64,000 nt of DNA, from positions 1,488,001 to 1,552,000 of the forward strand of contig NOKP01000003.1 in NCBI GenBank assembly GCA_002682825.1, given 5' to 3'. The translations under genes and the position numbers were made by a program. The notes under the pieces were generated by a model. That model had not been told where the DNA came from, did no database searches, and saw only the letters and a list, made by a program, of their open reading frames with translations. The DNA comes from Neonectria sp. B-13 (Eukaryota; Ascomycota; Sordariomycetes; Hypocreales; Nectriaceae). This document shows, piece after piece, positions 33,701 through 44,587 of the stretch (the first letter of the stretch is position 1; every line of letters starts with the position of its first letter).

Positions 33701-34390
33701 TGCCTCAATTGTTGGCATGACGGGGACACTACTGGCTGGGGGGGCAGTGCTGTCAGCGTCGGCGTCAATGTCGTTGAGGTGATCGAGAAGGGTCCTGTTC
33801 GACTTTCGAGTTCTCAGTTGAGAAGTCTTTTGCGATTTTCGGGGGCCTGAACCCACTTCTTGTCGTTTGCGCTTCGTGTCTTCCATCTCATCCTCCTTCG
33901 CGTGGAGCCACGCAACAAATTCACGAGCAGTCTTCGGAAGCACCCGCTTTCTCTTTGCATTGCTGCGATTTCTCTTCGAATCCAACTTGGATTTCCTCCA
34001 GTCCACATCTTGGTCGTCACCATCTTCAGAAAGGTCGTCCGAATCAGAGCTGAACTCAGGGTCATAGGACGACGGGGCTTCAGACAGGTCTGACGAAGTG
34101 TGTTCGGCATCAGCACAAGGACCCTCGACGCAGTTCAGGGTGGTATCCATTGGATCCGCCGCGGATGAGTTGATACACGACTTGATTTCTGTGGTATTTT
34201 CGATCTTGATGTTGGGGGGTGCTGCCTCAGACTGCTGAGGAACGAGGACCGCGGTTGGCTCAAGTCTCGATGATAATGCCGGAGCCTCATTCGAGTCTTC
34301 AGTCTTGATCTTGATTCTCGGCTCTGGGAAGTGGCGCGACTTCACGGGAGACTTCGGCTCCTCGCTTTGGGGAGGAGTTGCTTCCATCAT
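30703..34390 (-). CDS. RAD5/RAD16/ULS1-like SNF2 ATPase with embedded RING finger
   Basis: Eleven exons (34390-33210, 33149-32956, 32910-32833, 32779-32700, 32643-32591, 32540-32436, 32364-31905, 31847-31785, 31732-31447, 31394-31240, 31182-30703) join in phase into about 1044 aa. Residues 1-290 are charged and disordered. The ATPase lobe 1 has GDSMGLGKTVVS (about 317), DEAHAIKNH (about 448) and LSGTPLSN. A C3HC4-like RING (CPGC, CEHIYCRKC, CQHPGC; about 700-745) sits between the lobes, as in Rad5, Rad16, HLTF and Uls1. Lobe 2 has FTEF, CGGQSLNL and FGRVVRYGQKK. The C-terminus is Lys-rich, suggesting nuclear import. The family couples DNA translocation to ubiquitin or SUMO ligation; which member this is cannot be settled by eye. 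Intron 4 (32699-32644) is GC-AG. A GTAAGT donor at 34550 and an acceptor at 34402 suggest a 5' UTR intron. Confidence 0.88.
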
Positions 34391-35456
34391 GAGTGAATGG
34401 CCTAACATAAGGTTAGAAAAAGTTTCGTATTAAGGCCAAATGAAAAGCGAGGTAGGTAAGAAAAGTAAGATCAGGCCGTGAGACGATGAGCACACTAGCC
34501 CAGAGGCAGGTCTGCTTGGATTGGAGGAAACAAGTACGAAGAGAACTTACTGGCTTGAGAAGTGTCTCATGTGTCAACCTTTGGACAAAGCTGAAAGGTT
34601 GTAGTAAAGATGTGCAAAGGACAGTTGCTGAATTGAATGAGCACGGTGGTGCCTGAATGATGAAGTGGAAAGACGAGAGAGTAATGGCAGTGAGAACTTA
34701 AGGTGTGGTGTGCTTGGTGAGGAACGAAAGTAAAAACTGCAGGACTCAACTTGCTGCTTGCAGAAAGAAGGTAAGGAAAGGTGCAGAAACGAAGAAAGAA
34801 ATGGCGGATGAAAGCGGGTTGCGCTTGAAGTGCTTCGACGGTGTAACACGGATGACGCTGTAGAGGATAAGAGCGTGGCCGAGGCACCTGAAATTATTCG
34901 TGTTGATAGAGGAAGAGGCAGCAGAGAAGCTAGAAAAGAAGGGGAGTAGAGATGCGAGGGAGAGAAAGAGGAGAGGTGTGAGATGTGAGTGCGAGCGCGA
35001 GCGGAGAGATGTCAGCGAGGATGAAAAGAGAGAAAGGTCAACAACATATTGAGGTTAATTTATAAGATGGCCCAGGATGCTTAGTGAAAGCAGTGAATCA
35101 CTCTACACCTGTGCGTGTGTGCATGTAGGAGAAAGTTGCGCGAACTATCTCCTGAAAATGACTTCTGCTTGCACGAGCCAAAATCAACAGCTCTGAGACC
35201 ACCCAGATGACCGTTTTCCAATCTTTAGTTGTCAAATCGGTAGGTGAGTTGTAGCATGTTTAACAGGTAGGATAAGCCTGTCACGTAAGTTGTACGATGC
35301 TCCAAGTAAAGTCATAAGGTTCAAACAAACTGAGTAAGTTAAACTAAGGTATCATCGTCGTCTTCGTTTCAAGTCATGTCAATCTCTTCCATCTCCTTTG
35401 CCATCTCTCTTGCCAAGTCTCCATCGTAAACTTACAAACCAACCCCTCCCTGTATC
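34391..35456. promoter_or_regulatory. Promoter and leader of the RING-SNF2 gene
   Basis: About 1.07 kb. A probable 149-nt 5' UTR intron spans 34402-34550. Further upstream, 34780-35040 is purine-rich on the plus strand. The right end should be the 3' UTR of the Gly/His-rich gene. The small minus frames at 34567-34887 look like UTR. Confidence 0.5.
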
Positions 35457-35756
35457 TTAACAGCCTCCGCCTCCTCCGCCTCCTCCACCTCCACCATCAC
35501 CACCTCCACCACCGCTGCATCCTCCACCTCCACCACCTCCGTCACCACCTGAATATCCTCCTCCTCCGAAGCCGCCCCATCCGGCGTGGTGATGATGAGC
35601 GTCGTGGTGATGGCCTCCACCTTGCCAGGCTGCGTGGTGTCCGTGGTACTGGCTGACTGGCACAGCGACGGGCTTACCCATGACTGGCCGGGCGTTGTAG
35701 TCGTAGATATCAGGAGAGTATTGTGTCTTCCGTCGGAAAAAGCGTGGTAGACACAT
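35457..35756 (-). CDS. Small Gly/His-rich protein (99 aa)
   Basis: One exon with ATG. It begins MCLPRFFRRKTQYSPDIYDY, where a Cys next to the start Met and adjacent basic residues could permit lipid or membrane attachment. A middle region is rich in His (GHHAAWQ, HHHDAHHHHAG) and the final 40 residues are almost pure Gly with interspersed Cys, ending in Cys. Short Gly-rich proteins with a conserved N-terminal motif occur widely in filamentous fungi without a known role. The His clusters could bind metal, which is inference. The Gly tract is simple-sequence DNA, so coding status rests mainly on the non-repetitive N-terminus and the start/stop placement. Confidence 0.6.
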   Translation of the reverse strand: MCLPRFFRRKTQYSPDIYDYNARPVMGKPVAVPVSQYHGHHAAWQGGGHHHDAHHHHAGWGGFGGGGYSGGDGGGGGGGCSGGGGGDGGGGGGGGGGGC

Positions 35757-38700
35757 GTTTGCGACTTTGGGGGTTTGTGTTTGGTTCTGGTGTTCTCAAG
35801 GAGAAGCTTGATAGTTGTAATGTGTTTGGGGTTCTGGTTGTTGAGAATGTACCAGACTTTATCGACTTGTCGCTTTCAATGAGGTGGTTCGATCAATTTA
35901 CTCTTGAGCGATTGACTGACTGAATGAGGATAGTGAATTGGATTACGGGTGATGGCCCTCTCTATATATCGCATTCCCAGAGACCATCATGGCGGAGTAC
36001 ACATCGATCAGCCTCGCATTCGCTGGACAGTCAGCCCACGACATCAGCCCCACGTCATTGTCCCAGGATACTGCTCGCCCAGGTAGTAAGGCGCGCGGAT
36101 GAGATTGGTCGTTCTAGAAGGCTTCTAGCGTGAGGATCGCCAGGATCGCGGCTGTGAGGTGAGAGATGTCGTGCACTGCCTGGAAATACGGGTGCACGGG
36201 GGATCAGCGCCAACACTGCCTCGCAGGGCACACAGCACGGGGTCGATCCAGCCCCAGCTGCCTAAAGCCAGCGAGTGGCACGTTCTCTAAATAGGCTCTT
36301 TCGCTGGATGGTTGTCATTGTCTAGACTATCTTGTCTAGTCTTGGGTTCGGTGGTTATGGAAAATGGAAGAGTGGATGTTCGGACTTGAAGTGGTGAGGT
36401 CGATGTTTTGCCTAATCAGGAAGTTGTTGGATCATGTTGGTGAGTTGGCGCAACAGCCTCTGCCACTGTGCTCAGCTGTGGCTCTCAAGTCAGCTTCTAT
36501 CGGGAAGTATGAGAGTGAAATGTTTGGGATTGGCTGAGCTAATCCGCAGAGAACTTGGGGTCGCGCGCTCGTCAATCGTTACCTGGCCTGCTTATCGCGT
36601 TCAATGGCCCTATGACGGTGCTGAACCTTACCAGGCCGCTTCCTGTCGTCATCGTGGACGTTATCAATAGGTCGTTGAACCTTACCCGGCTTGAAGTTGC
36701 ATCGTTAGTTAAGATAGACAACACCTTGTCAAGGACGGGGAACAGTATCCGTGCTAGCAGCCGCAAGAGTCAGGACGGATGACGCTCGATATGTATTAGC
36801 CGCCCAGAGGGCCAGCATTCAAGTGAGATACTGCCCTACCCAAGAGCAGAGGCCCTTGCCTTTTGGCGTAGCGGTCGACTCAATAACATGCTACCCAACC
36901 TTATGTCGAATGGCTCCGACGACGAGTACGAAGTAGGCTATTTGCCACCTTAGTTCCGACTACCAAGATCTCCATGGAGATATTTGAGACTCACGTGGGA
37001 AGTGTTTCTCCAGTAAAAATGGAACTTAAATGTCCAACGTGCGAAGGGGGCAAAGATCGGAAGCCGAGAATGACAGCCAGGCTAGCGTCTCGACCGGTTC
37101 ATTTCCGTAGCATTGGCGCAATTTCCAGATGTCAACTGGCCCAAAGAGGAGACTGAGTTTGAGACCATCGACGTCTTAGGCTTGCTGGCTGCCTTGTTTG
37201 GTAATGCCCACCACCCTTTTGCACTGACGGCTTGGTCCGGCCAAGCTAAAGGACTTGAGACAGGAAAAGAGGCTTTTGGCGTTGCCTCTAATCGGCTGAG
37301 GCGACGGGGAGGGTCGATAGAAGGCGTCAGACGGCCGCTCATTCTGATTCATTGGATCTTAAATAGGGCATCAACGGAACACGTGGCGAGAGAACCCTCT
37401 GTTAGGTTTTAGGGCTAGGAGGATACATTCCGGGTACAAGTGATGACCAAGAAAGATCACCAACGATGGCTTGTCGGCGCTTTGGTGCGGGACAGACACA
37501 TGTGCAGAGTTACGAAGCGCAGCTCAAACATCCTGGGTCTGGACACCGGAAGTCAGACCATGTGCGTGCGGCAGATGGTTGGAGGACTGGGTGGGTGGCA
37601 GTCTCCCACTCAGACTCAGACACCAGGATGGAACGTTGGGTGACCGACTGTGGATGGCTGGTCGGCTGTTTGGAAGTTTGGAAGCTTGGATGTCATCGCT
37701 AGGGAGGCAAGATCGATGTCAGATCTGGACCCACGCATCTGGATCAGTGCAATTGTCCGGCCCCTTGGCGGTCTCCATCCGCCCGCCCCTCTCAAAAGAC
37801 CAGCTGCAAGCAAACCCGGACAGCCGATGACAAGACTCCATCTCGTCAGGTGGCCGGTGGCCCATAGGCCGTTCTAGCTAAGCAAGCATGGCGCCTCGAT
37901 GGCCTCATGGGCTTCAAGTCTCGGGAGGACCCGTCTGGCCGGGTCTATTTACTCGGCCCATCACTTGGGTAGCATCCCCGCCACTGTGGCCATGCAACTG
38001 CAGACCTAGCGGCGTCTAGGCAGCCGGACGGTGTTGGCACACGGGCTGGGCGTCTTCTGCCCGCCCTTTCGTCGGCCTGTTCGGCTCGGTCCTCGTTGGA
38101 GTTGGATACCCGGTTTTTGTTTTGCAGGCCCACTGTCCCGCTTGAAAGGCCGCGCCGGTGATGCGGTCCACATGAGACGATGGGGTTGACCAGCCACCAG
38201 ATTGAGATGTAAGTACATATCACCTCGATGATGTTGGCGTGGGTAAGTCAGTAGGTTTTGCAGGAGTGATTAGTAACCATGAATCTGGCAGTTTGGCAAG
38301 ACCACTTCCCTCAGACATAAGTACACACACGGGTGGCGCCCCCATCTCGTCGGCCCTTCCCGTCCCAGCGGATGCTGTTCTCTGTCCGTTGGGCTCTGGA
38401 ATGGCGTCAACCGCGGCCTGGAGACGCACATACGTAAATATTATTAAAACATTGAATCATACTTGCGTCGACACCGCCTCTCTCTCCGTTTACAGAAAGA
38501 ACAAATAAAGAGGCTTTTGGTCTATTACCCCCAGAGAGAGAGATCCCCTCCCCAGATTTCCCAATTGAGAGTTTGCCTCCCGTCTACCGAGCGCCGGCGC
38601 CGTAATTAACCTTGCGCCTTGCTGATCCCGGAAGACATATCGGAGCCGGACCGGGACAACAAGCGAGGCAGGAACGGAATCCAAAGTCAAAGTGCTCCTT

Positions 38701-38838
38701 GCTTGCCAAATCACAAGGCTTTGTCCGCATTCTTTAGTGAATCACTTCCCTTCACATTCCCACGCCGCGCCCACGAGCGGCCTGCCACTTCCGTCCCCTT
38801 TCCTTCTTTGTTGCTTCAAACCCGTTCGCCTCCTCACC
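35757..38838. other. Gene-poor 3.1-kb region
   Basis: No gene supported. The left 300 bases are the Gly/His gene promoter and the right 600 bases the GPCR promoter/leader. Frames up to 119 codons in between (37471-37830 plus and others) have no domain or splice support. No inverted repeats, transposase remnants or tRNA folds were noticed. Confidence 0.45.
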
Positions 38839-38883
38839 ATGTCGTGTACGATCAACTCCAGCAACGGGCCGCTTCGACCTTAA
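38839..38883 (+). other. Upstream ORF of the GPCR gene, in frame with it
   Basis: ATG in a strong context (CACCATGT) opens 14 codons (MSCTINSSNGPLRP) ended by TAA. The frame is the same as that of the receptor and is open again from 38884 to its ATG at 39001. Confidence 0.7.
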
Positions 38884-39000
38884 AACGACGAGACAACCAA
38901 GACGTTTGGCATCCAAGAAGAACACATCCCTGGCCTCTGGGTGACAACGACCACGGCGCTCTACTGGCCGCCGACTGCTCCTCGCCCTGTCTCAGATGCT

Positions 39001-40778
39001 ATGTCACCCCAACTTGCTTCAGAATGGAACTCGCCGGTCATGTTAAAATGGCCCGGCTCGAATTCGACTTTCGACAGAAGGTTCAGCCAGAAGCTCCCCA
39101 CCTTGACACCGAACCAGACGTATTCCCTCCACGTTGCCTCTATATCGGCTGCCTCTCTCAGTATTGCTGCGGGTATTCTGGCCATGTACTGGTTCGTCCG
39201 CATGAGGAGGAGTTTCCGTCACGAGTGAGTTCCCAACCACTGCCCACTGCCACCTAGCCTACATATGCGCACACTAACACCACACACAGCCTCATCATGC
39301 TGCTGATAGGGAGCGACATGTTCAAGGCCTGCTGGTTTCTCATCTTCCCCACCGTTGAATTGGTCTACGGCAAAGTCTCGTCAGGCTCCAAGTTTTGCAA
39401 CGTCAGTGCTTTCTTCCTCGTCATGAGCATGGGAGCCTCCGACCTCATCATCGCCCTCATCACCATCCACACGGCGCTCTACATCTTCCGCGGACAGGAG
39501 GGTTTGTATCCTTTCCGAAAGTATGCCTACCCGCTCGTGTTCTTTTTCCCAGTCTTCATGGCATCGCTGGCTTTCATCAATAAGCCGGCATACATCAACA
39601 CGGGACAGTTTTGCTACTTGCCGGTGGATCCCGTGTGGACGAGGCTTGCACTGAGCTGGGTTCCGCGGTACTTCATCTTTGCAACCATCTTCGCAACCAG
39701 TATTGCCATGTATATCTACATCAAGGTTCTGATGCGACGGTTTAGAGACGTGAAATCCACCCAAGAGAACCAGCAATTTACCGGAGACACCAATGACGCA
39801 TCAACGATGCCCAATATCCCCTCTACCCCGTCATCCCGCCGAGGCTCCAGAGACGACCGCAGCAGGGACGGCTGCAGCCGGCAGTACTCTGTATCAACAA
39901 CGAGCACGCTGCAAGTGGAGCTAGCGACCGCAAAGCATCCTGCATCCAAGTTCGCACGAAGGTCTTGCCAATCGGGGATATCCAAATTGAGTCAGAAAGG
40001 AATCGAGGAGGGAATCGCGCTTGATAATGTAAAGCATCACTCAGATCTGGATCTGAGATTCATCACCTTGACTGAAGACTTTACGTCGCCTCTCGAGATT
40101 CACCTAACGGATTCACAACAGATGCCGACATTCTCCACGGCCCCAACGCCTCTCATACATTCTAACGACAATACTGGCGTGTTTCATAATCGATCCTCGC
40201 AAAACGACGCACAAAACGACGCGCCTCATCGGCCTCGGACACCCTCTGTGCCTCACATATTCTCGGTACGAGAGGCTGGGTCAGAGCGTGCCAGGAGTAA
40301 TGGCTCGGACCGTCCCATCATCATGGAACCTACGTTGGATGCCCCGGGCTTGGTGAGAACACGAGAAACTATTCGTCGGCAACTTCGGCTCGTCCTCATC
40401 TACCCTCTCGCTTACACGGTGATCTGGATATTGCCATTCATTGTCCATCTCACTAGCTACAACAAGGGTGCGCCCTTTCCTATGAGAATGACCAGCATTT
40501 CTTGCCTATGCATCCAGGGGTTCGTCGACGCAACTATCTTTACGCTCAAGGAAAAGCCCTGGAAGCATACTCGACCGCTTCGGTTTGGCTTCAGCTGCAG
40601 CTACTGGAGCCGAAGAGGCCACAACGATGGGATGCACACGAATGCAGGGCGAACCAGGGAGGAAATGATGATTGATGGAAGGCTCGCCATAGAACGACGA
40701 GAGAGAGAAGCAACAGACAGGCAACAAGATTTGCAGGCAGACCGGAGAGCAGCCGCAGAGTGGTGGGATGATGTCTAG
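39001..40778 (+). CDS. Gpr1/Git3-type seven-helix G protein-coupled receptor
   Basis: Exons 39001-39224 and 39290-40778 give about 570 aa. The junction reads MRRSFRHD-LIMLLIGSDMFKA, a hallmark of fungal Git3-family receptors. The extracellular N-terminus has N-x-S/T sites (NST, NQT). Helices 1-5 follow within residues about 40-240 (ISAASLSIAAGILAMYWF; FFLVMSMGASDLIIALITIHTAL; YPLVFFFPVFMASLAFI; FIFATIFATSIAMYIYI). A 200-residue Ser/Arg-rich third loop carries many likely phosphorylation sites. Helices 6-7 complete the Git3_C region (LVLIYPLAYTVIWILPFIVHL; DATIFTLKEKPW). Git3/Gpr1 proteins sense glucose or amino acids and activate G-alpha/cAMP signalling; the ligand here is unknown. The ATG at 39001 is the first in frame after the TAA at 38881. 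Confidence 0.88.
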
Positions 40779-41444
40779 TGGGCGGGGGACAATGCGGGTG
40801 ACGGGTTACATTGGGCTCAGGATGGCGCAGAGATGATGCGCCAGGAATAACAGGGATCACGGAAGGTTAGGAACCACGATATTAGACAGAAGATTACGGT
40901 ATGATACCCAGAGATGACACAGGCCAGAACCGGTCTGCCTTGGCATCAGGAACTTTGCATTGGGAGGCGTTGTTACACGGTATAACTACTTAGGGAAGGG
41001 CATACTAAAGGGGTATGATCGGTTGACGGTGGCATTCTGGCACCGACGGGCGTCATTGATTGATGGGAAAGCAACATGGCGAAATTACACGCGCAAAAGG
41101 CTCTTTGACCAAGTACACGGTGGTTCTATAGAGTATCCTGTTTGTACGACCATGACATATCAGCCGCACTGCAAATAGTAACACTCGTTCTACAAAGTAC
41201 ACTCCTTGTCCAAGGCGGTATTATGATGTTCACCATATCCAGCCCCGTCTATACCCGTTCATAACCCTTGCACGTGCACCGGTCGTACCCGACGGCACCT
41301 CGATGCACAGTCTACCGTCCCTGCCGATACCCATGTACGAAAGTCTGTATTGTAATTGGACGATGTGCGCTTCTAAGTGTGTTGCGCGTATGCATTCGGC
41401 GCATGGTGTGTGTAACGAACAAAGTGCGCACGTGTGTACTTCCC
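40779..41444. other. Convergent 3' spacer, GPCR / glutamine amidotransferase
   Basis: About 670 bases between convergent stop codons. No gene or structured element seen. Confidence 0.5.
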
Positions 41445-42493
41445 TCAACCCTCTCGGATAAACTTGAGAAAGGCCCTGGCGATGGCGACGCCGTCGTGGG
41501 CCACGGGAGCACGCTTCATGGCGTCCTCGTAGACGTCATCGGGGAAGATGCCGGCCTTGTGGCGGTTGAAGAGGATCTCGGAGATGATTTCCTCGGTGAA
41601 CTCGGGGTGGCCCTGGACGGTGATGTATCTGCCCGGGCTGTACATGCCCTGGACGGCGCAGATGTCATTGGAGCCCAGGGGGATGGAGTCGGCGGGGAAG
41701 TCAAAGACGATGTCGCGGTGCATCTGATGGATGCGCTAGGTGGCATGTTAGCACAGGCACGAGTGAGTATGTAGCACATCACATGGGCTGGCATATGACG
41801 CAGAGCGGAGGCGGCGGCAGTGCAGTGCAGTGGCTTCTCGGGCAGGATCTGGCATCCCAAATCACGTACCATCTTGTCCAACCCGAAGATCTCTTTTCCC
41901 TTGGCCGTCAAGTCGACTTCGGTGACAGCCACCTCCCAACCCCTGTCGCTCTTGCCCAGGTGCGCGCCGGCCGCCCTGCCGACGATCTGATGGCCGAAGC
42001 AGATGCCGACGACGCGGACGCGGCCGCTGTCAATGGCGCGTTGGGTGAAGTCGACCAGCTTGAGGATCCAGGCGTCGTCGTCAAAGGCCGTGTAGCGCGA
42101 GCCGGTGATGAGCACGGCGTCGATGTCGTCGAGCGCGGGGTACGAGTCCGAGGCGTTGACGACGTCGTAGCCCTTGATGGCGACGAGCTGGTCCAGCGGC
42201 TGCGGCGGCGAGAGCGACTGCGCGGCGGCGTTGAGCAGCGCCGTGAAGACGCCCGTGTAGCCGCCGAACTTGTCGCGGGTCTGCGGCTGCGGCGTGTCGG
42301 CCTCAAGGATGGCGAGGCGGAGCGGGGGCGGGGACGGAGCCATGGTCGTGGCGGAAGACGGGTTATCGTCGGCGGGGTGGTTGGTGTTGACGACGGATTG
42401 GTCACGGGACGAATGTGGCGAGAGGTGCCAGTACAGCAGAGCAGCGGAAGCGACAAGGAGAAGGAGAAAGACTGGTTTCCGAGGAGAATACAT
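41445..42493 (-). CDS. Class I glutamine amidotransferase-like protein with N-terminal membrane anchor
   Basis: Exons 42493-41870 and 41735-41445 (junction FGLDKM-RIHQMHRD, phase 0) give 304 aa. The GATase-1 fold carries VLITGSR, nucleophile elbow GICFGHQI (Cys at about residue 150) and QGHPEFTEE with the catalytic His and Glu, so the Cys-His-Glu triad is intact. Stand-alone proteins of this group resemble yeast YLR126C. They lack an acceptor-domain partner, and their amine acceptor is unknown. The first ATG adds 50 residues with a hydrophobic helix (KPVFLLLLVASAALLYW) before a second in-frame ATG at 42343 that begins MAPSPPPLRLAILEAD, where the soluble family normally starts. The gene is divergent from PPX1. 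Confidence 0.88.
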
Positions 42494-43069
42494 GGAGATC
42501 AGGGTCCATTCTTGTCCGGCGTCGTCCCGACTCCAGAGCCAACCGAGCCGCGGATGCAGAAGCCAGGGTCCGATATGCACATCCCCCCGCTATCGGGGCC
42601 CACGATAACGGCAGAATCCAGACGGGCGGTGGGAGCAAGGGATGTTACCCTGGTGTCGATCACAAGAGCCAAGTCAAGCCACACTGCGCCCGCGCGACCG
42701 GGATGGGCCTCGTTGGAAGAGGCCTGTGGCTGACTCGCAGCCAATGGCGCGCAAACGCCTTCGTCCCGTGAGTGACGTCGAGGGACGAGTGGTGTGCTGG
42801 CTTGGCTCTGCCAGGGCGTGGCGCAGACAGGATCAGGTCTGAAAGTCGAGTTGAGCTCCAAGGCCAGAGTCTCATCGAAACCGAAAACCCCTCGAGTTAT
42901 CGCCGGATCCTGTTGCCAGGTTCTGCTGGTAAATCGGGGACAGAGTTTTCCTCTTTCTTCTTTATTTTTTCTGGTTTCTTCTCTCTCCATCGTCATCATC
43001 ATCATCATCATCACCACCAACCAACACCTTCACATCTTGCTTCTTGCTTATTTTGCCTTGCTCTTAACC
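42494..43069. promoter_or_regulatory. Divergent promoter region, GATase / PPX1
   Basis: 576 bp between head-to-head starts. A CAT/ATC trinucleotide tract and CT-rich sequence lie immediately upstream of PPX1. No specific binding site could be called. Confidence 0.55.
42993..43014 (+). repeat. (TCA)n trinucleotide tract in the PPX1 leader
   Basis: Seven consecutive TCA units in the probable 5' UTR, about 55-75 bases before the ATG. Confidence 0.9.
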
Positions 43070-44289
43070 ATGTCCTCCAGACAGACCATCCAGGCCTTTC
43101 TGGCCACGGCCCGGAAAGCCATTGGAACCCCGGCTGCTCAGCGGACGGCTCCCTTGGCCTTTGTCGTCGGCAATGAATCTGCCGGTGAGTTCCCCGTCGC
43201 AGCAAGAAGAAGAATAACCCGAGTCTGAGTCTGAGTCTGACAGACCTCGACTCGCTGAGCTCCGCCGTCGTCTATGCATACATCCGCACAAACTCTCCTC
43301 CTCACACCCTTCACATCCCGCTGTCCAACCTCCCGCGCGCCGACCTAGCCCTGCGCTCCGAGATGACCGCCGTCCTCAAGTCGGCCGGCCTGTCCCCCGC
43401 CGACCTGCTGACCCTCTCCGAGCTGCCGGACCTGGACCCCGATGACACCTGGTGGATGCTCGTCGACCACAATTGCCTCACCGGCTCCCTCAAGAAGTTC
43501 GCCGGCCGCGTCGTCGGCTGCATCGACCACCATGCCGATGAGGAGGCCGTCAGTCAAAGCGTCAGTCCCAGGGTAGTGGAGCCCTGCGGTAGTTGCATGA
43601 GCCTTGTCGTCGATGAGACGAGACATGCATGGGACGCCCTGAGCAGGGAGGTTGAGAACGGCGATGCAGCCGCCGAGGACGAGAAGCTAGCCAAGATCGG
43701 CCTGGCCTCAATCCTCTCCGACACCACCAACCTGACGGCCAAAGAGAAGGTCCGCGACAAGGACCACAAGGCCGTGGAGTTCCTGCGCGCCAAGATCCGC
43801 GACCCGTCTTTCGACCGCACCCGCTACTTCGACGACATCTCCGCCGTCAAGGAGGACATCTCGAGCCTCAACTTCCGCGACATCTTCCGCAAGGACTACA
43901 AGGAGTGGGACGAGGCCGGGCTCAAGCTGGGCATCAGCTGCAGCGTCCAAGGCTTCGACTACCTCGTCGCCAAGGCCGGCGGCGCCGTGCCGCTGCTCGA
44001 CGACCTGGCCAACTGGACGCGCGAGCGCGGGCTCGATGTCGCGAGCCTCATGACCACGTCGCACCCGGACAACCAGTTCCAGCGCCACCTGCTCGTCTGG
44101 GGCCTGACCGACGAGGGCAAGGCGGCCGTGAAGCGCTTCCGCAAGCTGGGCGACAAGCTCGAGCTGGAGACGTGGAGCGACGGCGCGCTGGATGATGGCG
44201 AGAGTCGGAGGGCCTGGAGACAGTACAACTTGGCTGCGAGCAGGAAACAGGTTGCGCCGTTGTTGAGGGAAGCTTTAAAGAAGAATTAA
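43070..44289 (+). CDS. ppx1: PPX1-type exopolyphosphatase (DHH/DHHA2 family)
   Basis: Exons 43070-43184 and 43244-44289, joined in phase 1, give about 386 aa, normal for yeast-type Ppx1. The splice restores NESADLDSLSSA, the first Asp motif of the DHH superfamily. LVDHN (motif II), IDHHAD (motif III, the namesake DHH) and ASILSDTTNL (motif IV) follow, all with metal-binding Asp/His present. The C-terminal DHHA2 domain includes GISCSVQGFDYL and MTTSHPDNQFQRHLLVWG. Known activity: processive removal of terminal phosphate from inorganic polyphosphate, Mn/Mg-dependent, in cytosol and mitochondria of yeast. It shares a promoter region with the glutamine amidotransferase. Confidence 0.94.
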
Positions 44290-44587
44290 AGGCTTGTGAT
44301 ACCTGAGCGGGGATAGACGTTGCACAAAGCATCACCATCAATCTAGGATATAACCCCTCTTGTTCGAGTATGATATTATCCGGTCTCGTCATTGTGGAGT
44401 GTTGATACAGTTATGTCGGCTTTTCAATGTGATGTACAGTACATTCAAAACAACAAACGCCTGCAGCCACCCGCGGCTCCTCAGCCCTATGCTCCCATCC
44501 GAATCCTCCGGCGAACCTGCCCACCTAAGTAGGCAATCAAACAAAGTACTCTCACAGCTGAGACATTCATGCAGCAAGCTAGGAAGG
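44290..44587. other. Convergent 3' spacer, PPX1 / ATP25
   Basis: About 300 bases between convergent stops. Nothing beyond UTR expected or seen. Confidence 0.5.

Noticed and set aside
38941..39000. Earlier start of the GPCR at 38941
   Set aside because: That codon is GTG, not ATG. The first in-frame ATG after the TAA is 39001.
41783..42733. 316-codon plus-strand open frame
   Set aside because: Antisense to the glutamine amidotransferase with intact catalytic motifs. No domain of its own.
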